From: Cherax quadricarinatus
Taxonomy: Eukaryota; Arthropoda; Malacostraca; Decapoda; Parastacidae
Reading direction: 5' to 3'
DNA: 64,000 bases
NCBI RefSeq assembly: GCF_038502225.1
Contig: NC_091292.1
Span: 47,593,428 to 47,657,427 of the forward strand
Shown here: in pieces, positions 1 to 10,589 of the stretch
Numbering within the stretch: the first letter of the stretch is position 1
Layout of the letters: each line of letters begins with the position of its first letter
Notes under the pieces: generated by a model
What the model was told of the DNA's origin: nothing
Database searches by the model: none
What the model saw: the letters and a program-made list of their open reading frames with translations, nothing else
Made by a program: the position numbers and the translations under genes

Positions 1-2
1 TT

Positions 3-791
3 CGTTCTTTCCTTGTCCCAGTAAAAACAGCTGATCCATATGTCGTTCTTAGGGAACTAGTGAATGCTACACCCATGAGTAATGAATCGTTGAGTGCATT
101 TGCTGTTAGATTAGACAAACTTTTATCATCATTTATCAATGCTGTCCAGTCATCAGCTTTTCTCCCTGAAGAGGCTAAACCATTTACAGAATCGCTTGCT
201 AAAATAGCAGCTTTTGGAGCAATTAAAGAACTAATGCCTCCTGCTTCCGTGTGTGCTTATGAGGCTAATCCTCCAACTGTGACGATGGAACCACTTACAG
301 CCCTAAATCATGTACGTTCCTTGTGCCCCCAGGGTAATTTCCCATGTATCAAAAGTAATTTCACACCTATGCCTTAGTCTGCACCACCTCTTGTTTGCGC
401 CACAGAGACAAATCGTGGTCGTCAACCATCTCAGAGATCACCAAGAACCAGTGTACAGAGTCATTATAAACCTCGTAGTATTCATAGTACATTCAGTAAC
501 CATAGTCGGCGGACTTGTTACAACTGTGGTTTCCGTGGCCATATTGCAATTAATTGTCCTGATAGTTACCCTAAGAGACGTCGTACTGATGATGAGTACC
601 CAGATCTTCCCTACTGTACTTATCATAGAATACATGGACATGACACATCTGAGTGCAATGCTCTCTATAACCTTCAGTACTCTAGGTCTTTCCGTGGCTG
701 TTCCAACCACAGAACCCGTAGAGGAAACAGATATCGTGGTTCTCAAAATAACCAGAACCAGGCTTATTCTTCCAATTCTCAAACTAACTAG
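3..791 (+). pseudogene. Ty3/gypsy gag fragment (decayed, 5' end outside window)
   Basis: This is the nucleocapsid-side part of a retrotransposon Gag, which would package element RNA. The frame is open from base 3, so the element begins upstream of the window. A TAG at 375-377 breaks it, but the same frame continues and encodes a CCHC zinc knuckle (C-x2-C-x4-H-x4-C, from about 516), then a second Cys/His cluster (C-T-Y-H ... H-x4-C) and an Arg/Asn/Gln-rich tail. A second TAG at 789-791 lies in the second copy of a 36-bp tandem duplication (about 717-791). The equivalent codon in the first copy is CAG, so the stop looks like a point mutation. Coding then shifts frame into the protease region. 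Confidence 0.8.
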
Positions 792-847
792 AACCAGGCT
801 CATTCTTCCAATTCGGGGGAATTCGAGCGCCCCAGTCAAACCGTCCC

Positions 848-1249
848 ATGGTGACAGTAGGTGATAATGAGTACACCATCCCCGTTCACAATTCCTTTGA
901 AGCCTTAAGCAGTCTCGAGAATGACAATCCTGCTGATGATGTTGCTTCACATGTCACTGACGTAGATGATTTTGGGGATGAAGTAGAACAAGTCTTTTCT
1001 GATGACAATCCACCTTTTTGTTTGCACATAACTTCCAATGCAACCATAGGCCCTATAGTGCAAGCATCTGTTCATAATGCGCCCGTTCATTTGTTCATGG
1101 ACTCTGGTGCGCAAGTCAATATTATTAGGTCTAGATGCTGTATAGTCCTTGTGGCTTAGCGCTTCTTTTTGATTATAATAATAATAATTAGGTCTAGTTT
1201 GTTTAAGGATAAGCAGTTATGACATGTCCTTCTCGTAGAACCGACTCAT
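848..1249 (+). pseudogene. Ty3/gypsy aspartic protease region, disrupted
   Basis: The start of a retropepsin-like protease, which would cleave the polyprotein. The active-site triad DSG lies at 1100-1108, followed by AQVNII as expected for the family. Two defects stop translation. The first is a 52-bp insertion with duplicated flanks (1124-1197) that brings TAG 1157-1159. The second is an in-frame TGA at 1220-1222. The frame is the same as that of the long pol frame downstream, and the C-terminal part of the protease fold appears to continue there (a hydrophobic stretch ending GFASMRDLRIVLD). The original element therefore probably had one protease-RT-RNaseH-integrase frame. The upstream acidic part is a gag-pol linker with no domain I recognise. 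Confidence 0.75.
1124..1197 (+). mobile_element. 52-bp retroposed tail fragment with 11-bp target duplication
   Basis: ATTAGGTCTAG occurs at 1124-1134 and again at 1187-1197. Between them lie 52 bases (1135-1186) ending in a (TAA)-type tail. This is the layout of a severely 5'-truncated target-primed insertion of a SINE or LINE 3' end. It sits inside the gypsy protease and supplies a stop codon. Confidence 0.7.
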
Positions 1250-4200
1250 GTGTCCTCCCTTAGTGGAGTAGCTGGTTCTCACCTGCGTGTCCGAGGTCGG
1301 ACTTCCCTAACTTTTTCTATCCAAGGTAGAGACTTCACTGCTTCCTTCCTTGTTGTCGACCAGATTACTTTCCCTGGTGACCTTCTTCTGGGATTTGCTT
1401 CCATGCGAGACTTACGCATTGTGCTCGACCCGTACCGATGGCATGCCCAAATTGACGACTTGATCGTTCCATTCTGGGGTTACCAGCTTGGATCAGAAAT
1501 CTGTCATACTGCTGCAGAGTATGATGTACGCATTAATTCCTTACAAGCCAATGCATTCTCCAGTAGCGTACCCAAGCGGTCTGGCACTGGTAATTCTGTC
1601 ACTCCCATCCGTGTTCCACCTATACCTTCAGACTTGCAGGATAGTGTTCCGTTGCCTCAAGTGTCCGAGGACACTCAGACTGCCTTGAGTGCACAGCCTA
1701 TCCTTGCAATGACTGCTAGTTCGAGTAGTAGTTTCTCCACAGGGGATGCCTTGTCAGAAAACGATTACTTGGAACTAGTAATGCCATCTCTTGTTGATGT
1801 CACATGCCGTTTGCAGAAAGACGTCTCTGTTGCGGCTAGTGCTCTCACTAGAGTGTCTGTTGTTGTTCCTAATGTTCCAGATGGTGATAACGTCCTAGTT
1901 GACAGTGATTCCTGCAAAGTAAAAGGTTTATTTGTTGAACCTTCCATACACATTGTAAGAGAGAGTAAGATCCATTTACTCCTTGCTAACACTTTGGGTC
2001 ACAGTGTTCGTCTCAGAGCCAATACCAACCTCGTTGACCTAGTTCACTATCCTTACCCTGTTCAGGTAGAGGATGAGTTGTCACCAGACCAGTGGGTCGG
2101 TGCTATTTCTGCCGGGGAGACCTCATCCACTTCACTGGATCAATCTGTTCCACCAGTTGAGGAGAAAGACTTAGCTCCCACTGACTTCCCAGGTGAAGTC
2201 AAACGTTTGTTGACTCTGTTGAACAAACGTCGTAAAGCCATTGCCTTACCAGGTGAGAAGATGGGTATAACGAACTTATTGTCCCATCGTATTCCACTTG
2301 AACCTGGTACTAGACCTATCTACATACCTGCGTACAGAATGCCTCATTCACAAGTTGCTGTCGCAGAAGAATTGATCAATCAAATGCTCGATGATGGAGT
2401 TATTGCACCTAGCAATTCACCTTGGAATGCACCCTTGATCCTAGTACCTAAGAAGGATGGTACTTGGCGCCCAGTGATTGACTTTAGGAAGTTAAATGCG
2501 AAAACTATTCCAGATCGCTTCCCACTTCCTGTACTGGGTGATCTTTTACGTAACATCGGAGATAACAAAGTCGTTTCAACCCTGGATTTGTTACAAGGGT
2601 TTTGGCAAGTCCCTCTTCACGAGGACAGCCAAGAGCTAACTGCATTCTCCACTCCTACAGGTCATTATCACTTCCTCCATATGGCATTTGGATTACGATC
2701 CTCCCCTATCACGTTCTCAAGGCTCATGACTAATATCTTTAGAGGTCTCATAGGTAATGCACTTATGGTGTACTTAGATGACGTAATCGTCATGTCTAAA
2801 GACGTGGATACACACTTGAAAAGACTTGATGTAGTACTTGGTAAGCTTGAAGAAGCCAATTTAAAGATCAAACTGTCTAAATGTCAATTTTTCAGATCAG
2901 AAATTAAGTTTCTTGGTCACGTAGTCACTCCTAGAAGGGTTACGACTGACCAAAGTAAAGTAACTGCAGTACTAAATTTTCCAACTCCCAAAACTGCTGA
3001 TGCCGTAAGATCCTTTGTGGGCTTAGCAGTTTTTTATAGATCTTTCATTGCCAATTTTTCTTCCATAGCTGCTCCTCTAACTGAGTTGCTTAAGAAAGAT
3101 GCTCCTTTTGTTTGGACCTTCCTTCAAGGAAGAGCATTCCAAACTCTAAAAGAAAAGCTAACATCTGCTCCAATTTTGAAATTTCCAGATTTTTCTAAGC
3201 CCTTCTATCTGACAACTGATGCTAGTTCTATTGGCATAGGTGCCGTACTAGCTCAGAAGACCGATGGCAAGTACAACGCAGTTGCATTTGCTAGCCGAGT
3301 CCTTACAATGGCTGAACGTAATTATACAGTAACTGAGCAAGAAGCTTTAGCAATAGTATGGTCTTTAAAGCACTTCCGAGACATTATTTATCAGTACTCT
3401 GTTCATGTCTTGACAGACCATGCTCCACTGATACCTTTATTCCAGAACAAACAACCTACTGGAAGGTTAGCCAGATGGACCTTGACTATCCAAGAGTTCA
3501 ATCCCACCTTTGAGCATTTACCTGGCAAGTCAAATGTAGTCGCAGATGCCTTATCGCGACATGTTAGTATAGTAACTGCAGACCCTCCATTTAGTGCTGA
3601 AGATGTAAAGAATGCTCAACGAACAGATCCCATGTGGTCTGGTGTGATTCGATTCCTGCTCCAGGAAGATCTTATTCTGACTGTGAAGCCACCAGCACCC
3701 ATCAGTGACTTTGTCATGAACCAAGAATTACTGTATCGAACAGCCGAGTTGGGTACTCCTAGCAGAAGAGCATACCAGTTAGTAATTCCACTAGCCTTAC
3801 AGCTAGTTCACGATGTACCAGGTGTTGCACACCCTGGTATGGATCGTTCAGTAAAACAAGCCAGATTGAAATACTTTTGGCCTCGTATGGCAACTGATAT
3901 TTCTGAGTATGTTAAGAAATGTAGTGTCTGCATGCAACATAAAGGTAATGCTAATGGCTCTAATCCAATCCCAGTGTATCCAACTATTAGCGAACCGTGG
4001 GAAAGAGTTGCGCTAGATTTGTTAACTAATTTCCAATGTTCCCTCCAAGGCAACAAACATCTGTGTGTTATGGTAGACCATTTCACCAGATATTGTGAGT
4101 TAGTTCCTATTGCAGATAAGACTGCAGAGACAGTAGCTAAAGCGTTTAAAGAACGCATTGTCTGCAGGCATACCACCCCTAAGTCCCTAGTAACAGATAA

Positions 4201-5128
4201 TGGAGGTGAATTCTGTAATGAGATTCTTGAAAATTTGTGCACCTTGTACAAGATCTCTAAATCCACCATTGTTCCTCATCATCCTGCCAGCAATGGGTTA
4301 GCGGAACGAACCAATAAGAAAGTACTTGATGTCTTGAGAGCCACTATCAATCCCAACAGTGAAACTTGGGATGAAGTTATACCTGATGTGCAGTGTGCTA
4401 TAAATTCTACTTACAATGTTTCTATAGGTGACACTCCACATTATGCATTGTACGGTGTAGATAAACGTTTGCCTTATGAGTTGTTATATTCTAATCCGAA
4501 ACCAAATTACAACCCTGATGATTTCATAGCAACTCGTACCAGCTTAGCTCAAAGTGTTTTTAGAAGAATCCGTGAAACACTTCATAAATCAACAGCAGAA
4601 TTTACAAGAGTCGCAAACACTCGAGCAAAGCCATCCAAAATCAAAGTAGGTTCGAGAGTTATGCTGATTAACTTTAACAAAACGTCTGCAATGCCAAAGC
4701 TTGATCAAAAGTTTGTTGGTCCTTATCGAGTAGTTGAACATATCACTGGTAATAAGTATAAGGTTAGAGAGATTAGTACTGGTCAGTATAAAGAATCGCA
4801 TTTAGATCATATGAAGTTAGTATGTGATGATAATGATGTTCCAACCCAGACTAATGTGACAGACTCTGACAATCTTCCTGATCCTGTACTCTCTTCCTCT
4901 GATACTCAGTCAGACGATCAACCTGAATGTCGTTATTCCCTACGTACACGACGGGTATTGAGAAATCCTCAAGTATCATTTGTAACTTCCAATTCAGATT
5001 TGCCTCAAATACAGCATGAGTTAGCCAATGCAACAGAGTTTGATCCTCCCAGAGATGACACTCATTCTGCATATGTCAATCTTACCCTAGCAGAGTTGGG
5101 GTTAAATGTAAATAACCTGTATAGATGA
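1250..5128 (+). CDS. pol: Ty3/gypsy pol: RT, RNase H, integrase (1292 codons)
   Basis: A long uninterrupted frame encoding the replication and integration enzymes of a Ty3/gypsy LTR retrotransposon. It has no ATG at its start and opens after the TGA at 1220-1222, so it is a disabled polyprotein remnant, not a stand-alone gene. Domains in order: the protease remainder (residues 1-80); a spacer of low recognisability; reverse transcriptase (about 340-600) with WRPVIDFRKLN, the LDLLQGFWQVPL block and YLDD at about 508-511; RNase H with TTDAS at about 655-659 and LTDHAPL; integrase with an HH-CC zinc module (about 855-900, CSVC) and a DDE core (ALDLL, TDNGGEF, AERTNKKV; about 920-1040); and a GPY/F-type module (KFVGPYRV). 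I see no chromodomain and no envelope frame. The absence of stops in 3.9 kb suggests a fairly young copy. Confidence 0.93.
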   Translation: MSSLSGVAGSHLRVRGRTSLTFSIQGRDFTASFLVVDQITFPGDLLLGFASMRDLRIVLDPYRWHAQIDDLIVPFWGYQLGSEICHTAAEYDVRINSLQANAFSSSVPKRSGTGNSVTPIRVPPIPSDLQDSVPLPQVSEDTQTALSAQPILAMTASSSSSFSTGDALSENDYLELVMPSLVDVTCRLQKDVSVAASALTRVSVVVPNVPDGDNVLVDSDSCKVKGLFVEPSIHIVRESKIHLLLANTLGHSVRLRANTNLVDLVHYPYPVQVEDELSPDQWVGAISAGETSSTSLDQSVPPVEEKDLAPTDFPGEVKRLLTLLNKRRKAIALPGEKMGITNLLSHRIPLEPGTRPIYIPAYRMPHSQVAVAEELINQMLDDGVIAPSNSPWNAPLILVPKKDGTWRPVIDFRKLNAKTIPDRFPLPVLGDLLRNIGDNKVVSTLDLLQGFWQVPLHEDSQELTAFSTPTGHYHFLHMAFGLRSSPITFSRLMTNIFRGLIGNALMVYLDDVIVMSKDVDTHLKRLDVVLGKLEEANLKIKLSKCQFFRSEIKFLGHVVTPRRVTTDQSKVTAVLNFPTPKTADAVRSFVGLAVFYRSFIANFSSIAAPLTELLKKDAPFVWTFLQGRAFQTLKEKLTSAPILKFPDFSKPFYLTTDASSIGIGAVLAQKTDGKYNAVAFASRVLTMAERNYTVTEQEALAIVWSLKHFRDIIYQYSVHVLTDHAPLIPLFQNKQPTGRLARWTLTIQEFNPTFEHLPGKSNVVADALSRHVSIVTADPPFSAEDVKNAQRTDPMWSGVIRFLLQEDLILTVKPPAPISDFVMNQELLYRTAELGTPSRRAYQLVIPLALQLVHDVPGVAHPGMDRSVKQARLKYFWPRMATDISEYVKKCSVCMQHKGNANGSNPIPVYPTISEPWERVALDLLTNFQCSLQGNKHLCVMVDHFTRYCELVPIADKTAETVAKAFKERIVCRHTTPKSLVTDNGGEFCNEILENLCTLYKISKSTIVPHHPASNGLAERTNKKVLDVLRATINPNSETWDEVIPDVQCAINSTYNVSIGDTPHYALYGVDKRLPYELLYSNPKPNYNPDDFIATRTSLAQSVFRRIRETLHKSTAEFTRVANTRAKPSKIKVGSRVMLINFNKTSAMPKLDQKFVGPYRVVEHITGNKYKVREISTGQYKESHLDHMKLVCDDNDVPTQTNVTDSDNLPDPVLSSSDTQSDDQPECRYSLRTRRVLRNPQVSFVTSNSDLPQIQHELANATEFDPPRDDTHSAYVNLTLAELGLNVNNLYR

Positions 5129-5570
5129 ATAATTACAGTATCAACTTATCAGTATTCAAGAATTTTTTTTTGTGTTCACATTCTCTCCGAATTCTGAGAG
5201 TTAACAGTCTAGATTTGAGTGCACCGAATCTGCCTTTCTGTTAAACACTTCTTTCTTTGTATATATTCTTCCTCAGAATCCGTAGATCACATGAATACAG
5301 ATCGATCGATCAAATTTTTTTTTATCACTTCTATTGTGTAATCTTAACGTTGAGTTTCATTCGATGAGTTTCATTCATTGAGTTTCATTCAATGACTATC
5401 ATTCGATGAGTTGTGCTATATTATACCTTGTATTGCATTACAGTTTCAGTTACGTAAGCTTCCATTCCAATGTTCTACTTATGTATGTTATAATGTTCAA
5501 TTGTTGTGTACTTTGACATTGTATAGAATCAGCCCAAGCCGTACACCTGCCATCTCTAGTTTGTATTAGT
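5129..5570 (+). other. 3' noncoding region of the gypsy element
   Basis: AT-rich sequence after the pol stop. It holds a short imperfect tandem of about 15 bp (GAGTTTCATTCGAT-like, about 5351-5412). I see no envelope-like frame and no convincing polypurine tract, so the join to the LTR is uncertain. Confidence 0.5.
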
Positions 5571-5887
5571 TGTATGTCGGGACGACATACGTTAGCATCG
5601 CCGAGCTCTCAGTAGTAGTAACCAGTTACCAGTAACCAGTGTACCAGTAGATGACTCACTACCAACCGTCTCTGCCTGAGTCACTGTCTGTATTCATATT
5701 GTTGCTGACCACAGCAGTATTTCAAAGACCCCCTCACATATGGGTACTGTGGGCGGTCAGTTATACGAGAGTGAGCAAGGAGGCAGGTCACGGCTGTTTG
5801 GCTCTTCCATACTTACCATTATAATTATACGTACTTCCAGCCTATGTGAGTATTACTTTACCCTATCCACGTGTTCGAACCCATACA
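5571..5887 (+). repeat. Candidate 3' LTR of the gypsy element
   Basis: The segment starts with TG and a near-perfect hairpin (GTATGTCG, spacer GGA, CGACATAC; 5572-5590), which looks like a palindromic LTR end. It runs to the (TA)n tract. The matching 5' LTR would lie upstream of the window, so identity cannot be tested here. Both boundaries are inferred. Confidence 0.4.
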
Positions 5888-6085
<198 letters not shown>

Positions 6086-6471
6086 CGTGCCGAATAGGCA
6101 GATTTTGCAATCTTGGCTTAAATAGCAACGCTCATCTTGCCATATAGGACAAGTGAAAATTTGTGTATGCAATAATTTCGCCAAAATCATTCTGAACCTA
6201 ACGAAAAAAATATATTTCACTGTGTTTCTTTAGTATTAAATTACTGTAAACAAAACTAAAATATATTTAGTTGGGTTAGGCTAAAATAAATTGCTCTTGT
6301 TATAATAAGGTTAGGTTAGTTTTCTAAGATTCTTTTGGTGCAAAATTAAAATTTTTTACGTTAACATTAATGAAAAAAATATATCTTTAAACGTATAAGA
6401 GAAAATTTTAGGAAGGACTTAATTTTAAATGAGTTCTTGCTAATTGACCAGTTTTACATATTCGGCACGAC
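6086..6471 (+). mobile_element. Short TIR element (MITE-like), copy 1
   Basis: A 386-bp noncoding AT-rich unit. Its ends are inverted copies of each other: CGTGCCGAATA at the left, TATTCGGCACGA at the right. TA dinucleotides flank it. The architecture is that of a non-autonomous cut-and-paste transposon with TA targets. No transposase is present in any copy here, so the superfamily is not assigned. Confidence 0.75.
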
Positions 6472-6485
6472 ATATATATAAATAT

Positions 6486-6870
6486 GTCGTGCCGAATAGG
6501 CAGAACTTGCCATCTTGGCTTAAATAGCAACGCTCATCTTGCCATATAGGACAAGTGAAAATTTGTGTATGCAATAATTTCGCCAAAATCATTCTGAACG
6601 TAACGAAAAAAATATTGACTGTGTTTGTTTAGTATTAAATTATTGTAAACAAATCTATAATGTATTTAGTTGGGTTAGGCTAAAATAAATTGTTCTTGTT
6701 ATGATAAGGTTAGGTAAGTTTTCTAAGTTCCTTTTGATGCAAAATTATAAATTTTTACATCAACGTTATTGAAAAAAATATATCTTTAAACGTATAAGAG
6801 AAAATTTTAGAAAGCACTTAATTTTAAATGAGTTCTTGCTAATTGACCAGTTTTACATATTCGGCACCAC
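6486..6870 (+). mobile_element. Short TIR element, copy 2
   Basis: A second full copy, directly repeated 15 bp after copy 1 and very similar along its whole length. The left end has GTCGTGCCGAATA. The right end carries one mismatch (TTCGGCACCAC). Confidence 0.75.
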
Positions 6871-7312
6871 ATATATGTTAATAAACTGTATTTTGTACAG
6901 TTAATTATTGTTGTATGATTATAATCTAATACTTGTCATAGTGTAATATTACAGCCTCATAATTGTACCATAACAATTTTTAGCCAGCTCCCTTTTGATT
7001 CCTTTTTTTAATCTACCATAATTTGCTTAAAATTGATTTATTCCCATATATATGTACTTTTAGTCTATTTTATTTTTGTAAAACCAATTACTATAGATCT
7101 TTGCCATCAAGTACATCGAACTGCCTACTATAAATTCAAATATGCCAATCTGCTGCACAATAATAACATAATACTTGTCACAGTACTCAAGTCAACCACC
7201 CGAACACTGAACCTCATATGTCAATTAGGAATTCATAATATTACTTTATTTCTAAGTTTGAAGCATCCTACATTATTCTTAAGTTAAGCATCTAGAATCA
7301 AACTTTAATCTT
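6871..7312. other. AT-rich interval, no clear gene
   Basis: AT-rich DNA between the TIR element and the first recognisable LINE codons. The 3' part may be the 5' end of the LINE, but I see no motif that proves it. Confidence 0.5.
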
Positions 7313-8216
7313 ATGATTACAAACATTGATCCTGATATCAACCTCTTAGTAAATGACTTGCATGACCCTAGCAGCACCTGCTCTTATTATACAGCAGACA
7401 AAGCGAGCACACTACTCAAAGCAAATAACAGCATTACCGTTTGTAATTACAGTGTCAGATCGTTAAGCAAACTCTACGATGACCTCCTAGCATTACTCAA
7501 TTCCCTAAATGCCAGTATGTCTATCATTATTCTCACTGAAACCTGGCTAAAGCCTGGTGGTACAGATATCTATGCCATCCCTGGCTACACAGCCATACAC
7601 AACTGTACGCCAGACCAACAAAGAGGTGGAACAGTTATATATTAGTCTGTTGAAGTTGAATGTATAAGTAATATTTGCACAATGGATGCATATGGAGAAA
7701 AAATTATAGATAAATTTATATCCAAAGATCTTAAACAACCCCTGACAGTTGGAACTATCTACAGAGTACCTCAGTCCTATATTTATTTATTTAGAGTAAA
7801 ATTAAGAAGCCTGATATCTCATGCACATATGAAGAAACACCATCTGAATCTCGCAGGCAACTTCAATATAAACCTCCTACGTGACCATGACCCACAAGCA
7901 AGTGAATTCACAAATACAATGAGCAGCTCATTACTTCTGCCAAGAGTAACAAAACCTGCAAGAATTTTGGATAATAGTGTCTCTTTACTAGACCACATCT
8001 GGACAAACACAATATCACCATTAAAATCAGGCATAATCAGAGCTAACACAACTGACCACTACCCTATCTTTCTCATAAACAACTTAGGTAAATTGCCTCA
8101 AAGACAACTAAAATCACCTTCCGACTACAAAATGAGTCATCTGTTAATGGCTTTATTACAGCAATGAATAACATCGACTGGCAAAACGAGCTAGCGATCT
8201 ACCCAGATATTGATGG
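7313..8216 (+). pseudogene. CR1/Jockey-like LINE, endonuclease part (decayed)
   Basis: The apurinic-type endonuclease half of a non-LTR retrotransposon ORF2, which nicks target DNA. One frame carries IIILTETWL (about 7530), a GYTAIH block, then after TAG 7643-7645 VGTIYR, a degenerate NFNINLL block (normally GDFN; here AGNFN), LDHIWTN and the TTDHYPI motif (normally SDH). Many catalytic blocks are recognisable, but the stop and the altered residues mean it is dead. The frame ends near 8167. The element is then interrupted by a SINE insertion and resumes at 8755. The clade is judged from general similarity only. Confidence 0.75.
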
Positions 8217-8754
8217 ATGTGTTAATAAACCATACCCCGGCCGGGATTGAACCCGCGGTCAGAGAGTCTCAAAACTCCAGCCCGTCGCGTTAGCCACTAG
8301 AAAAGCTAGCCACAATAAGATTCGTCCAACTAGGTATATTTTTACACCATAGGAAGGTTAGCACAGGCACCACTGTGACCACAAATGCAAGTTTTTACAG
8401 ACGAATCTCCAGCTAGCGGGGCCGTGACGAACTCTAGTTCAAGTCCCTTCAAGGGACTTGAACTAGTAGGGACTTGAATTAGAGAAGGGACTTGAATTAG
8501 AGTTCGTCACGGCCACGCTAGCTGGAGATTCGTCTGTAAAAACTTGCATTTGTGGTCACAGTGGTGCCTGTGCTAACCTTCCTATGGTGTAGAAATATAC
8601 CTAGTTGGACGAATCTTATTGTGGCTAGCTGGTCTAGTGGCTAACGCGACGGGCTGGAGTTTTGAGACTCTCTGACCGCGGGTTCAATCCCGGCCAGGGG
8701 ATATGGTTTGTTTGCAATCGTGTCATTACGATTTCGTGAGTCATGTGTTAATAA
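8217..8754 (+). mobile_element. Palindromic tRNA-derived SINE insertion with 12-bp target duplication
   Basis: ATGTGTTAATAA at 8217-8228 is repeated at 8743-8754. Between them two arms of about 220 bp (8229-8449 and 8485-8708) are reverse complements of each other around a short GGGACTTGAA-rich centre. Each arm ends with a tRNA-like pol III promoter: an A-box-like TGGTCTAGTGGCTAACGC and a B-box GGTTCAATCCC on the right arm, inverted on the left. After the right arm comes a tail with CATTACGATTTCGTGAGTCA. It splits the LINE. Confidence 0.85.
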
Positions 8755-10560
8755 CTTTTAAAAAAGACTCAATACCTCTGTAACATGTATTGCCCTAAAA
8801 AACTAAGCAGATCACCGCTAAGAGACTTAACAGTCCCTGGCTTACAAACAGTATCCTCAAATCCATTAATAGAAAACAACTATATGAAAAGCAGTATAGA
8901 CTGGGGCTAATACCGAGGGACCAGACTAAACGTTACACGTCATACTAACCAGCCTGATAAGGAGGTCAAAACAACTATGTTATGAAAACCGAATACATTG
9001 CTCAAAAGGTGATATGAAAAAGACCTGGAAAACCTTATCTGAAATACTAGGAACTAAAAAGGTATCCAAAAACAGAATAACCAACCTAACGAAACCAGAT
9101 GAACATCTCCAACCAACTGATACTGCCAACAAATTTAATGTGTTTTTCTCGACTGTAGGAAAAATTCTAGTGTACAGAATCCCAAACTCAAACACTCAAC
9201 CAACAAACGACCTCACTGACAACTACTCAAATGCTCTATTTTTAACACAAACTAACCCAACTGAAATCTCCCTCATCATCAAAACACTTAAGAACAAGGC
9301 AGGAAACCTAAATAACTTACCACCTTTAATGCATAAAAAAGCTAATCATTTACTGTCACCAACTATTGGAATTATCTTTAACAAATCCATTGAATCCTCC
9401 ACCTTCCCATCAGTTCTCAAAATAGGGTCACCCCGATCCAGAACGGAAGTGATCCAACTGACCTGAACAACTACAGGCCTATATCTAACTTACCCCTTCT
9501 TTCTAAAGTTTTTTAAAAATTATTTCATAAACTAACCTATTCCTGCCTTGTCTCCTTCAACATATTCATCCCCAGTCAGTTTGCATTCAGGCCATAAAAA
9601 GCACGAGCGATGCTATAAAATGCATGCTAGAACTAATATATACGGCACTCGAAATTAAAGAATTCCTCCTGGGAATCTTCATCAATCTACGAAAAGCTTT
9701 TGATACAGTTGATCATGACTCATTTCACCTAACGTTTACTCATTATGGAATAAGAGGGCAATCTCTCAACTTCTTTAGCAACAGAAACTAGTATGTATGC
9801 ACAAATGGAGCTAACTCTACCATACAACCAGTCACTGTTGGTAGTGTCCTTGGCCCACTTCTCTTTCTCATTTATATCAATGATCTACCAAACGAATCTA
9901 AACTCCTCAAACCCATATTATTTGCAGATGACACTACTTACGTCTTCTCTCGCCCAAATCCACTCATACTAACTAACACTGTAAATGCTGAATTACAGAA
10001 AACGTCTACTTTGTTGACAAACAACAAGCTTACTCTCAATATAGACAAAACCTACTTCACGCAATTTGGAAAAAGAGCTTCAAATGTACGGCTTAACATA
10101 ATGATAAATGGATTACCCATTTCTAGACTCAGAGAGTCTCAAATTCCAGACACATATATAGCAAATTTCTAAGAAACTCTCTAAGACAGTAGGCATTCTA
10201 TCCAAGGTACTGTAATATGTACTGCAATCAGCTCTCCTTACTCTGTAAAACTCACTCATTTACCCCTATCTTAAATATGGAGTCTGTGCTTGGGGCTCAA
10301 CTACAGTAAATCACCCCAGACCGTTAATAACCCCCCCCCCCCAAAAAAAAAGAGTCCAATTGATAACAAATTCCAACTCGAGACAGCATACTCCGCCACT
10401 ATTCAAGAGTCTTAACTTACTCAATATACAAAACACACACTTTTCATTGTGCCTACTACATACCTAGGACACTGAACTATAATATTAACCCTCTTCTTAA
10501 ACTCCTCCTTGATAGCTGCAACAGAACTCACAACCACAATACAAGACACAGATCACTCTT
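8755..10560 (+). pseudogene. CR1/Jockey-like LINE, reverse transcriptase part (decayed)
   Basis: Continuation of the LINE after the SINE. The best open stretch (9014-9466) carries KTWKTLSEILG and a pre-RT region. RT blocks then follow across frames with several stops: NNYRPISNLP (about 9463), FINLRKAFDTVDHD (about 9680), GSVLGPLLFLIYINDLP (about 9841) and the catalytic FADDTTYVF (about 9920). A C-terminal block resembling the end of CR1-type ORFs (HNHNTRHRSLFD) is seen near 10540. The 18-bp minisatellite starts directly after it. Non-functional copy. Confidence 0.8.
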
Positions 10561-10589
10561 TGATATCCCTCGCGTCCATCTGTCACCAC

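Noticed and set aside
310..864. Plus frame 310-864 and minus frame 438-950 overlapping gag
   Set aside because: Shadows of the gag frame, which holds the zinc knuckle; neither shadow has a recognisable domain.
1250..5128. A host-domesticated gypsy-derived gene
   Set aside because: The long intact frame could suggest this, but it is flanked by gag and protease remnants and an LTR-like end and contains RT, RNase H and integrase together. A fairly young TE copy is the simpler reading.
5129..5570. Envelope gene making the gypsy element an errantivirus-like element
   Set aside because: No open frame longer than background follows pol.
8639..8700. Functional tRNA gene
   Set aside because: The tRNA-like part is the head of a SINE, is present in inverted duplicate and lacks a clean acceptor stem; it is better read as a pol III promoter of the SINE.
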